Under the pieces are notes generated by a model that made no database searches, was not told the origin of the DNA, and saw nothing but the letters and a program-made list of their open reading frames with translations. Position numbers and translations under genes: made by a program. Shown here piece after piece: positions 31,480-42,504 of a DNA stretch of 64,000 bases. The stretch is from Ascaphus truei (taxonomy: Eukaryota; Chordata; Amphibia; Anura; Ascaphidae), in the NCBI GenBank assembly GCA_036426205.1, contig CM071568.1:215493245-215557244 (forward strand). Reading direction: 5' to 3'. Numbering within the stretch: the first letter of the stretch is position 1; every line of letters begins with the position of its first letter.

Positions 31480-33030
31480 ACAGCCAGCTTATCTCAGGCT
31501 CTAACGCCAACCCTTGGATATCACCTGTGGTGTCCCGAAAGGCTCTGTTCTGGGGCCCCTACTCTTCTCAGTGTTCATCAATGATCTTCCTATAGCTTGT
31601 AAGGGAGCTTCAATACACATGTATGCAGATGACACAATCTTATATGCACACAGCCCTAGCCTCCCCGACCGTGAACACATACATACACAATCTGACTTTT
31701 TGAGACTTGAAAATTGGATTTCCCAAAACAAAGTGTTTTTAAACACTGTCAATGCTTTAACAATGGTATTTGGGACCACGGCTACATTGTTAAAGCTTCC
31801 AATGACTGAGCTCCATATTAGAACCAACGCTAACACCACTCTAACTCCTGTTTACCAGTTTTAAATACTTGGGCATATGGTTTGACTCCCATTTAACATT
31901 TGGGATGCACATTGATACCCCGACATCCAAAACCTATGCCAAGCAAGGTATACTTTACAGGAACAAATCCTCCCTAAGCCTGCTGGTCAGAAAGCATATC
32001 ACACAGCAGATGCTAATGCCAATTATCGACTATGGGGACATAGTATATGGCTCAGCACCCCAAACCCACCTTGGCAAACTTGATACCCTCTACAATTCAA
32101 TATGCTGTTTTGTTCTCTAATGCAACTACAACACACATCGCTGCGAAATGCACAAAGGACTAGATTAGTCATCACTTGAGTCTAGGCACAAAGTTCATTT
32201 TTCCTGTCTTGCCTTCAAATACTTTCTGGGCAAGCTACCCGTCTATGTTAACAAGCTCCTCACCCCTACCACATGCAGCACTTATCATCTGAGATCTGAC
32301 ACCAAAATTGTCCAAAGGCTCAGCAAAGTATCCGGACGCTCCTCCTTCTCTTACCGTGCCCCCTAAAACTGGACCAATCTACCGTAGACTCTTACAGCCG
32401 CCACCAGTCTAATTTCTTTCACAACTAAAGCGGCCTCACATTTTAATCTGGTCTGTAACTGTTACATACGCCTATAATATATATTATCTCTTACTGTGCA
32501 TGCTATGTCTTATATATAATGTATACCCTGTTCACTTATGTAACTATGTATTTATAACCATGTATTATTTGTCATCTTAACTCTGCCCCAGGACAGCGGC
32601 GTGCAAAGTGGGGGGCGTGCCCCCCAGGGAGGTGCTAGATCTTCTGGTGGGGGTGCGGGTGTTAGAGGCCCCAAGCTTCCCAGAAGGCATTTAAAAAAAA
32701 TGCCGGGGATCGCGTGAGGCCTCTGTAACTGGTTTACTTACCTTAGTTCCAACGTCGCGTCTCCATGGCAACCAGCGTAAAATGAGGCCATGGGGTCATA
32801 TGATGTCACATTGCTATGGTAATGTGATGTCATACAGCCCTGCAACGTCATTTGACGCCAGGGCTGGGTGGGAGGGGGGTCAGGGGGGTGGCGCGAGCCG
32901 GAGGGGAGAGGAGAAAGGGAGGGCGCATAAAGATAAGTTTGCGCACCCCTGCCCCAGGACATACTTGAAAACGAGCGGTAACTCTCAATGTATTACTGCC
33001 TGGTAAAACATTTTATAAACAAATAAATAA
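31480..33030 (+). mobile_element. Rex1/CR1-like LINE, RT to 3' end, interrupted by a hAT element
   Basis: The + strand shows GVPKGSVLGPLLFSVFINDL (31526-31585), the catalytic MYADDTILYAHSP (about 31620-31660), the thumb-region ENWISQNKVFLNT, KYLGIWFDSHLTFGMHI (31866-31916), and the C-terminal FKYFLGKLPVYVNKLLTPTT and CSTYHLRSD (about 32216-32300). The tail is TTATAAACAAATAAATAA (33013-33030). Frames shift at about 31865 and 32120, so it is dead. The 3' UTR is split at 32594 by a hAT insertion and continues at 32952. The C-terminal block and tail are the same family as 23361-24076. Confidence 0.88.
32594..32951. mobile_element. hAT non-autonomous element with perfect 8-bp duplication
   Basis: The ends CAGCGGCGTGCAAAGTG and ...AAGTTTGCGCACCCCTG are imperfect inverted repeats. 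The exact duplication CCCCAGGA flanks the element at 32586-32593 and 32952-32959, the 8-bp signature of hAT. Length 358 bp, with no transposase. It sits in the LINE 3' UTR; removing one duplication copy restores the LINE tail seen in the copy at 23361-24076 ('ccaggacatacttgaaaacgag'). Confidence 0.93.
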
Positions 33031-33151
33031 CCAGGACACGTCTTACACACATAATGAAACATAGAAATTGTGATATATCTGTTCCCTTTCCATGGCTACT
33101 GTAAGACTGTATACCCAATTTGTGTTTTTATTTCTTCTGGATTCTCTACAG

Positions 33152-33289
33152 CAGGGGTTCGCAAACTTTCTAGTCTGTCCCCCCCCTTATTACCTGATCG
33201 CTGGCGTTATCGGACGTCATGTGATGTCACGTTGCTATGGCAAAGCGGCATCATGTGACCCCGCAGCACCACCAGTTTGCGCACCTCGG
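33152..33289. mobile_element. short hAT non-autonomous element
   Basis: The ends CAGGGGTTCGCAAACTTTCT and ...AGTTTGCGCACCTCGG match the element at 32594. The flanks CTCTACAG (33144-33151) and CTCTATAG (33290-33297) are an 8-bp duplication with one mismatch. Length 138 bp: an internally deleted relative sharing 'atgtgatgtcacgttgctatgg'. Confidence 0.88.
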
Positions 33290-33365
33290 CTCTATAGTAC
33301 CCTTTCAGTAAATAAGTATTGTTGTAGGTTACCTACCACACTACGTGACCTCTTACTCTTCCTGT

Positions 33366-33505
33366 AAGGGCCTTATTCAATATGCTCCGAAGTGTCCGAT
33401 CACACTTTTATCGCCCTTAAACGCCCATTGACTTCAATAGGAGTTTCCATCCGATAATGCTGCGATCGGCCACTTTGAAGCATTTTGAACGATCCCCTAA
33501 TTCTC
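33366..33505. repeat. palindromic 'ccttattcaatatgctccgaag' repeat
   Basis: Contains inverted phrases around CCGATCACAC and TGCGATCGGC, in a style common among amphibian short DNA elements. The ends are not fixed. The remaining 33506-33820 shows no gene. Confidence 0.4.
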
Positions 33506-33826
33506 TTCCTTTTTTCTCTATTCATAGCCTTGAGGCACTTTAACGTATGATATCCCCCACTCTCCTTTCTTGGTGTTGTGGTCCTTTATTGTTTCCTACT
33601 TTACACACATCTCGCATACATACACTATTCAGAGGTTACACTCCTATTATACACCACATTGACAATACAACTACTGAGATACTCCCAGTAATGTGTATAT
33701 GTGTATGCTCCATCTGTGCTCATTCTAGCAATAGAGGATATGGACACTTAAAGGAGCATTGCATTTTTGGGGCTCCCACCACTGTACAAAATCCCTTCGG
33801 GCTATAAGTACACTAGTGTATCTTAA

Positions 33827-34256
33827 AGCAGCAGTTCAAACAATTTCCTACATGTGTTTTTTTTTAAATATATCAGTTCTGTACTATAAGAAAATACTTG
33901 TAGCATTTAAAAAAAAAATGTTTTAAAGAAATTTTTAATGTTTCTAATGTAGGAAGCATTTCCAAAGTGACAGCCCCTTTCCCCTTCTGATTAGGATCTG
34001 GCTCTTGAGCTCCGCCCTCTCTCTAGCAGTGCACCAATTGTATCTAGGAACTACCCAGTCACATAATATTGCTGGACTACATTGCCCACAATGCAGTGCA
34101 AGAACTGAATTAAATAACCCTAGCAAGCAATTGATTACAGGAGAACAGATCGATCTGCAGTTTAGCTAATCACTTGTCAGTATGCAGATTGTATTGATGC
34201 ACATATTGAATGGACATTTTTTATTTATTTTTTAAACGGCAGCTTGAACTGCAGCT
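33827..34256. mobile_element. TTAA-flanked non-autonomous DNA element, copy 3
   Basis: TTAA at 33823-33826 and 34257-34260 flank AGCAGCAGTTCAA... and ...TTGAACTGCAGCT, inverted repeats of about 15 bp. The interior shares the 'ctctctctagcagtgcaccaattgta' segment with copy 1 in inverted orientation and 'ctacatgtgttttt' with copy 4. It has no transposase; piggyBac- or Kolobok-type by target site. Confidence 0.82.
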
Positions 34257-34261
34257 TTAAA

Positions 34262-35520
34262 TGTGTTTAACTTGCTCAACTGTGGACAAACAATACACTA
34301 TTCAATCTGTCCAATGATGACAACCTCTATCTGCCCAATTTAATTCAAATGGGCAGTTCCACATGACCAGCCCAAAAATATATATATTTTAAACATCTAA
34401 TCAATGTAATTGGCTTTCTTAGAAAGATTCAGCCAGCCTGTGGTAAAGAATGTCACCTATTTGCTCCCTTGTGTAAAAATTAGTAAATTTTTATTTTCTT
34501 TAGGTTTGTTTAACTCTGTATTTTTGTAATAATCGACCCCCCCCCTCCCTGCATTATATCACTAACATTAGTATGCCTTCATTAGCCAAACAAAACTACA
34601 AAATTGGAAAAGTTTTGATTAACAATCTGCCTGTGTATAACAGTTTGCAAGCAATCATTTCACGAGAGATTGTAAAAATACTCCATGGCGTTTGGTTACT
34701 ATGCAGACATTAAACCAGGCTACAAGATTACAAAGATATCCAGTATCATTATATTAATTGTGGCATGTCTGCTTCTTTACCCCCCCCCCCCCCCTGCCAG
34801 CAAACATTGTTCTAAGACCATCCCTGTGAGAGCTGAAATGTGACCAGCTCTTGGAAATCACAACCTGTATATTTTGCCATTCCAGGTTTCATCAAATTGA
34901 TATATTCAATTGTCTTCTGTGTCCACAATAATATATGTGGAAGAAATCAATAAATAAACAGACATGCATTATCGTGTTTGATAATGCACTGTCGTACAAT
35001 GCTTTGGTTATTATCATCACACTACTGTCATTCTCTCTGTCTGCATTGTAGTAGAGGGGATTAGCACAAGGGCAGCAGGCATGATCTCATGCTCATCGGC
35101 GTGTTACAATGAGTAACACAACTGAGCAGTTGTGAGAAACAAGAGCTGCTAGAAGAATTGGTACAAGCAATGAGGGCGAGGAAGAGGTTGAACTGCTCTC
35201 TGTGTGTCATAGAAATGACTGCCAATTATTCTCATTACAAGATGTAGCAATTCTTTGTGTGTTGTGGTGACAGACCAGGGAATGTGCAGTGTAGGTGTGA
35301 TGTAGGGGGGAGGCACACACTTTCAGCTTGCATCTACCTTTCTACATCATGATAGTTTATTATGGTTATTTAGCATGTGAGATTTAGGGGCATATTTATT
35401 ATGCAGTGTACTACCAAAATACCTTTTACAGCCCATTCACTTTAATGGTTCAGAAAGTGTCTTATAAACATAGAAAAGTGAGTTAGAAGGGATTCCTTTA
35501 TTTTAATAGCTAACTCGTGG
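34262..35520. other. UBE2E2 intron 1, unique-looking low-CpG DNA
   Basis: No repeat structure is seen from about 34550 to 35260 except a C run (34781-34794). Composition is like that of vertebrate conserved non-coding elements, but conservation cannot be judged from one sequence. A widespread 'ggggcatatttattatgcag' repeat begins at about 35388. Confidence 0.35.
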
Positions 35521-35527
35521 TTAAAGA

Positions 35528-35568
35528 GTGTGAGCTTTCAGGACCACAAATGTCCCTTCGTCCGACAG
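35528..35568 (-). ncRNA. hammerhead-ribozyme-like motif G
   Basis: Read on -: stem I TGT, box CGGACGA (U4 changed to G), extra A, stem II GGGAC/GTCCT with loop ATTTGTG, GAAA, palindrome AGCT followed by C, stem I ACA. Same layout as the GAAACGCGT copies but with AGCT as the stem III palindrome. The U4 change makes activity unlikely. Confidence 0.3.
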
Positions 35569-35717
35569 GAGGTCACTTCTACCTCACTTTTCTCTGTCTG
35601 TTCTAAGGGATAACATGGTACAATCAATCTATTTGTCGAATGTACAGTAATAGTACCTTTTTAGAAAGAAAAGGTAGACCTGAAACTGAGTTAGTTTGAA
35701 TAAAAACATGAGTTCTT

Positions 35718-35875
35718 CAGAATTAGGTGATACTTTTTTTTTTTTTTTTTACATTTATTTGAACTAACAATTGATATTCTAAGATGAGCTTTCGGGAGTT
35801 CTACTCACAAGCTTGTCTTAGAATATAAATTGTTAGTCCAAATAAAAAAGGTATCCCTTAATACTGAAGTACTCA
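35718..35875. repeat. foldback repeat with arms 'acttcag...atactttttt' and 'gtattaagggatacc'
   Basis: The left arm TTATTTGAACTAACAATTGA with TATTCTAAGATGAGCTTTCG pairs with the right arm TCTTAGAATATAAATTGTTA and GTCCAAATAAA. The two arms are about 85-90% complementary around 35795. It starts about 150 bp from motif G and contains the same 'gagctttc' phrase, so the two probably belong to one repeat family rearranged head to head. Confidence 0.75.
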
Positions 35876-35879
35876 TTTA

Positions 35880-38800
35880 CTCTGCACTGTCGCAACGGGA
35901 CTAAAACGGCTATTTCTATTTAATTCATGAATAAAACCATGGAATAAAGATAACGAAAGTAAGGAATTAACCCTTGTGGATTTCGGTGCCTATTTACTAA
36001 CATTCACACTTTCAGTGTCAGAGCAAGCAGCATTTTATTGATCTAAAGTGCATTACTAGTTGTTGCATCATAGTTACCTTATAGATTAAGTTGAAAAGAA
36101 GAAGACGTATGTCTAAGTTGAACTTATGCTAAATTTAAACGACAGATATGTTATCCTATATTTCTACTTGCAGTATATTGATCCAGAGGAAGGCAAACAG
36201 AAAACCCGAGTGAAATATCTTCTAATGATATCAAATACAGGGGGAAATAAATTCCTTCCTGACTCCAAATAACGGCAATCAGATTTCTCCCTGGATCAAC
36301 GTCCTTCCCATATTTACTTATTTGGTATATCACGAAGAGGGCTGAACATCACATTCCTTTATCCAATAAACTTCTTCTTTTCCAGATGAGCTAGGAATTT
36401 GTGCAATCCTTAGCTAGCCCTCCTGCATGGATAAGGCTTTTTGTTAGATAAAGAAATGCATGTTATCCAACGATGATGTTTACAGTGGCAATGCTTCAAA
36501 AGGAAAGGCTATATAACCTTGAGCCTCCTTCGTAAGTGCAACCTGGTGCAGACCAATACGTTACATGATATTCTGTTCAGCCTTTACTGGAAGAAAATAA
36601 GACTTGAGGAGATGCTTATTGCTTCTAAGTTCACCTCCAATTGCTAAAAGTTAGTCTTTATACATCTTCTTCCTTATTGTCCACCTGGAGTAGGGTCTGG
36701 CAATAATAAAATTTCTCACGACGACCATTTAAAAAAAAAAAACAAAAAAAAAATGTATTGTGATAAAGATATTTATTACAATAAATATCTTTGAAATTGG
36801 AAAAAAGATATCTATCTATCGATCGCAGGTCCTTTGGCTTCTCACTGAATGTCAGAGATGGGGGGGGAGGGATTAAGTGGAAGTGGGCAGACCGATGCTC
36901 TGTGGGAGGAAAGGGCTGCAATGATTGAGGGCTGGAGAGGAAAGAATGGGTGCTGGAAACCCTTTTACATTTGCAGATTTATCTTCTGAGACTGCTGCGT
37001 CTAAAACTGTGTATCACTGATTGTCCCAAAAGTGTCAATGACTTTCATGGCTGATTGATGCTAGTATCGCAATAATAAAATGTCATATCAGATATTGCCT
37101 AACACTGACCTGGAGCATACTCTCATACGGCAGTAAATCCTACTTTCACATGTCTTGCCCCCTCTGTGTCCATTTGATTTACACACAAGAGGTCTGTAAA
37201 ATGGTTGTCTTCTCTTTGATCCCTGAATGGTGACTTTTTTGACAGATCCTGACAAGAAGAATTGTCTTCTCAAGTCCTTTGGGCATTTGTCCATTGCAAT
37301 AAGCTCTCAAGCACTTCCTTTCCCTTTCCATTATTAAGAGATTAAACCCTGTGGCTAAACAGAATACAACCCCAGTTTTATTTAGGAGACGGGAAAACCC
37401 TACCCTGCTTATGAGCCCCCCATATGTATGTATTCTCTGTGACTCTTCCTTTACTTTGAAATGTCCTGTAGCACATATTCTGCTTTATTGTAATGCAGTT
37501 TCTCCAAGTGAAGTAGTATATAAGTATTATATTACAGCGTCCTTGAAGTTGGTTATTTAAAACAACATTGTACAGTCAAATTTCCTGTACATTTGAAAAT
37601 CTAAACCATACGCCTATTTTAAAGAATGTTCGCTGTTGGGTGCACGTTTCATTTACTAATTTCAAAGTAAGCACAAATACTTTTCATTGGATCAACACAT
37701 GAATTGAACGTGTTTTTTTTTTGTACGAGTTAACGGAAGCATAATCTATTTAATAACTATATTTTAGCAGTGATCTTGTCTATGCTAAAAGTATATGCTG
37801 CAGAGGATAGCCTTAATATGTACATTGTTTGGTCTAAATGTTTTTTTTCCTCTTCGGGGATGGTTAGATGTTTAAGTGATGCTCCTGTTGCCCTGTTCTT
37901 TGAACTGCAGTGTTTCTATCACACAGGTAAATCTTCTAAAGAGAGAACATATCTGTGATGATTGTGTATTAAGTTTACCCTGCCAACCATGCCTCTAAGT
38001 AACTGAAATACAATTAAAAAAGCCTAACTTTAAATCTATTCTTATTAGATATGTTTCCCATCATACTATGCAATTGTAGGCTTTCCAGGTCAGAAGTTCC
38101 TATATAACCTTGTGTGCTTTTATATCTGATGCAGTTTTCCATGTCTTTAGTATATAATACCCTGTATTTTTAATTGTTGACATGCGCTTACCTTGGTGTT
38201 GTTAATATAATGACATAATTACATAATTTTTACAATGCAGCAAAATGGTTATGTTAAATCCCTTTGATCACACACCCTCCCGCTGCAATATGATTTGTGC
38301 AACACACAGCCTTTGGAGAAAGAAAAAATGATTCCGTGTGCTTTGTTTTTGTTCTCTGCAGCTTTTATGCGTACATTGTTTCCAGTCTTGGCCCCGTGAA
38401 TGTAACAGGTGTGACAGAGTTGTAGATGACAAAATACAGCATTCAGTCCTTTGGGATTTCCCCTCCTCCCCCCCCATATGCCATGAAATATTGCACCTTG
38501 AATGAATTTGATATGCAGGATGTTAAAATATCATTTGAAATATGATTGCTAGGTATATTGGTGATATTACCTTTGACAAAGTGAAAACTTATGATAGAGA
38601 GCAGTTACCAGTGATATGTCATTCCTTTTATGTGATTTATTGAACATCAGTGAGCAAACCGAGTTCCTTTTCTCTAAAGAGTGATCCTAAGCACTTGATA
38701 CAAGTGTGTAAACATACACTGATTCCTACTGGGGTTGTCCCCCTGCTGGCGTTGTTAAACCCTCAGAGAAGCCTGAGAAATATTCACAGATGACATAGAT

Positions 38801-39640
38801 AAACATAAGTATACAGCAGTGCTGTATAAGGATATGAGTATCTCTAGACACATAGCATCTCTCTGTAGGCACGTTCAGCCCACCCAACCTCCCTCTTACA
38901 AAACAATTGCCCCACCATGACTGCCATGTTCGTATTTTGCATTGCTGCCTCCTAAAACTTGGCACCATTTTAGAGAAATTGCCCCCTTCCCCCCACACAC
39001 TGTGGACCCTCTCTTTAACTAGGGGCAATGTGCTTCTCTATGCTTTGGAAGCGGTCTGAGCTCTATTCAAATGGATGTTGTTTAGAGATTACCTGCCATG
39101 GATAAATATCTGCACAATATATAGGGTAGGGGGCTGTGTTTAAAGTTGTTTTGCACTATGGGTCAGTACCTGCACTGCAAAGTACACCATGAAAAAAAGA
39201 AAAGGGTAAATTGGGGAATACCCTAAAAATATATCAAACACAAATGTAGAGATGTCAGAATATGAAACTATCCTAAATTCAAAAAACTTAAAGCTTTAAA
39301 GCAACATTTCTGGTTTACACCATAAAATTTTTAAAAGGTCCACTTTATGTGTGTTCGTGTATAGAGATGAAGATGTTGGTTTTACCATGTGTGCAATTTC
39401 ACTGTGAACTAATGGCACAGACATGCTTAATAAATAAATCTAAGTGGCACGTTTAAGTATTTTTACATTGTTGAACGTTCTAGAATTTGCTTTTCCTGGC
39501 ATTTATAGTTGGAAACGCTAATAAGATTTTGCATGTTTCCTTTGTTATTGACCAAACATCTATCCTAAGATTCACATTAGTGTTGACATAAAATTGTCAA
39601 GATAAACTTTCCAAAATGATTTTATCATACTTATACATGT
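35880..39640. other. UBE2E2 intron 1, no gene or clear repeat seen
   Basis: AT-rich DNA with A and T runs (36729-36750) and no coding frame with a recognisable domain. Nothing in it looks like a UBE2E2 exon. Confidence 0.4.
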
Positions 39641-39647
39641 CAGTGTT

Positions 39648-40720
39648 TTTTTTTTTTCTTCTTAAATGTTTATTTTCACAAAGTGTTATGGGGTACAAAA
39701 AAAAGAGGGTGGGGAACATTACAGTATACATTCAGGGGCTATACATTTTTATACAGATACTATAAGCTCCTGTAAAAGAAGACAGACTGGGGGGGAGACA
39801 ACATCAACGGAGGGTGCGGGAAGTAGGGGTGGGGTTCCCACCTTTGGCTACAGCAGGCCTTGGCCTTTATGTATGATGTCTACAGCTCGGTCACACCACG
39901 GTCGTTTAGGGCAGTATAGAGGCTTTTCCTATGTTCTCGCCCCACACTCCATGTCTAACCATGGTTTCCATGTAATTGAACATTTAATTGTTTTATCCCT
40001 TATGAATGCTGTGATCTTTTCCATGTCACGGTCATGCCATATCCTGCGTTTGATTACACTGATATCGTGCACATATTGTTTATTCCATAGGGCTGCATCT
40101 GGTTGCTGGGAGGATTTGGGATTCCAATCTGACCGCTATCCAATGTAGCCGGGGTGGTGGCCTGCCCAGCAGAGCGAGCCAAGTGTCTTGGGCGATAGTG
40201 ACTGCTTGTATTGTGCTAATCTGGGTGAAAATCTCTCTCCATATTGGCTTAATCAAAGGGCACGACCACCAGATGTGGGAGAGGGAGCCAGTGTGCCTGT
40301 ATCCTCGAACATAATGGGGAATTGTTAATGTAAATGACATGTAATCTGACTGGGGTTAGATACCATCAAAATAGTCGTTTGTAAGTATTCTCTTTCAGAG
40401 TGGTGCATATGGAGCTTGTGGGCGCCGCCTCCCAAATGCCCTTCCCACTCTATCTCAAGAGCCTCACCCAGTTCCTCTTCCCATCTTGGCATGTAGGCAC
40501 CCTTATTGATAGTGTTGATATCTTGGAGCATCAGATATAATTTTGGAGATCTGGCCCCTTTCTAGATATCTTGTTCTATATAGTTGTTTTGTTTGAAATA
40601 TGTGGATGTAGCATGGGAACGTGTTGTGTGAATTGTCAAATGGAAGTGTCTGATTTGTAAGTTTCGAAAGAGTTTGGAGGACGGCAGACCCAGCCTCTCT
40701 CTGAATTCTGCAAAGACTTT
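39648..40720 (-). mobile_element. 5'-truncated L1/Tx1-like LINE 3' end
   Basis: The - strand encodes the ORF2 C-terminus: MLQDINTINKGAYMPRWEEE then LGEALEIEWEG (about 40530-40430), then GYRHTGSLSHIWWSCPLIKP and PIWREIFTQIS (about 40300-40200), matching the 'Y..WE.ELG' and 'TYLH.WW.CP.I..FW' blocks of fish/frog L1. A 3' UTR runs to a T run on + (39647-39658) that is the poly(A) tail on -. Frameshifts separate the blocks. It is a separate, shorter insertion from the L1 at 1-6690. Confidence 0.82.
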
Positions 40721-40729
40721 GATTCCACT

Positions 40730-42400
40730 CCCGGTTATCAAATCCTATACTCTAGTGATCACAACCCTGGGTCAGGCCTCAAAGGCCCTTGCAGAGAGTC
40801 ACGGGGCGAATAAGCATATATTCATTGTTCGTGTTCATTTATTACTGCACCGTAAAATGACATCACTTATTCCCAGCTTCGGTGTAATTCTCTGCTTTAC
40901 TCACCAGATTGTAAACTAATCTCTTGAGACACGTATGAAATCATTCATGTATATTATCCTATGATGTTTGTAGAAGAGCTGGAGTCGTCATTGACTCATC
41001 AATTTACAAATGAGGTAGAGAGTTCATAGCTGACAATCTGAAAGAGGCTGAGGTAACCATCGTGATATATAAATAGTGAAAACCCACCAAAAACATGCAT
41101 TAAAAAAATATATTAACAAGTCAGACTATTTGTAATGGCAGCAATGCCCCCTAGAAGTGTACATGAGTTTAACTTGTACAATGTTAGTATCTTGCTCCCT
41201 GAACACAGGTTTAAAAATAAATAAATGAAAAATGCAGCGTTAAAAATCATGATTTTCTTCATCTCTAGTTTCTGAGGTGGTGATGGTAAATATTATTATA
41301 CTTCAAGGGGCTCTGGGAAGAGCTTAATTTTTAACTTCTCGGAAACTTAATATTTTCAAATACTTTAAGTCCTGAACAGCGCAAACAAAAAAAACGACAC
41401 TAAAAAGCACAAAATAAATCTCTTTTGTGAAGAACATAGAATGGAAAACAAAAATGGCAATCCACTCATTTAGACAGCTGCTTTAAACCATCTAATCCTA
41501 TCCCTGTCACAAATTCAGTTTGTTCCAACATGTTATTGCACCCTTAAGGATGCTTCCTTTGCATGTATGATTACATTGGCATTAATGTTACTTGGCTTTT
41601 TAAAGGCAGGCCACATACCAATGTTTTTTTATTTATTTTTTAAATTGTCTATTGTTTTTATTTTAAGCCTATAAAAGTTATACACCTTTTTTAAATATGG
41701 GAGTGATAAACCTCTTGTGGCGCTAAGGCAAGGGGTGGCCTATAAGAATGGATAGTGTCGTGGATAAAGTCCTCTTCTTATGAATGATGACCTCAAGAGA
41801 AGGAAGACAAAACATACAAAACACTGCAATAGTGCGTTACCCAAGGACTATATGTGGTAAAAGAACAGAGCTATTTATTACAAAAATGCAAAAAATAAAA
41901 CAGCATACATAAGTATATCAATTATAAAAGATACAAGATATGATGATGATGATGATAGGTGCTGGAGGAGATGATGATGATGATGATGATGATGATTTTA
42001 CCCGTGCGGCCCAATTTTTTTTTCCTTGGAGCAGTTCGGCCCTTCGCACTTTACGAGTTGTGCAGGCCTGATATACATGGATGGCCTAAAATAAATTAAG
42101 TAAATATAATAAAATAAGTAAAGGGAAATGATATAAAGTAAATGGGAGTTAATGGATTTCCGATGTAATTGTTCAGGTGATTTGCATTTCTGTGCTATGC
42201 CACCGTCACATCCCGTTAGGTCAACGGGACCATTTGATTACAGTGGGGTGTTGGGGGGTGGGGAGGGGAAGGGGGAAGGGGTGTATAAGGTTCAATTTTA
42301 ATTTTGTATTAAAAGTTCAACCCTACATTTCTTTACCAAAGAGCATAATGTGGTAACATTGGTCAGGATTCATCACGTCAATGCTGGATCGGGTTGCGAC
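40730..42400. other. UBE2E2 intron 1, AT-rich DNA with (GAT)n
   Basis: No gene seen. Contains a (GAT)n microsatellite at 41939-41996, interrupted once, and G-rich 42243-42283. Confidence 0.5.
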
Positions 42401-42412
42401 ACCCTGCACCGT

Positions 42413-42503
42413 GGCTCCCTCTCCCCCCTTGCAGCTCACATCCCTCTCCCCCCTTGCAGCTCACATCACTCTCCCCCCTTGCAGCTCACATCACTCTCCC
42501 CCT
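42413..42503. repeat. 27-bp tandem repeat (CTCTCCCCCCTTGCAGCTCACAT...)
   Basis: About three and a half copies of a CTCTCCCCCCTTGCAGCTCA-type unit, adjoining the large minisatellite on its left. Confidence 0.88.
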
Positions 42504-42504
42504 T

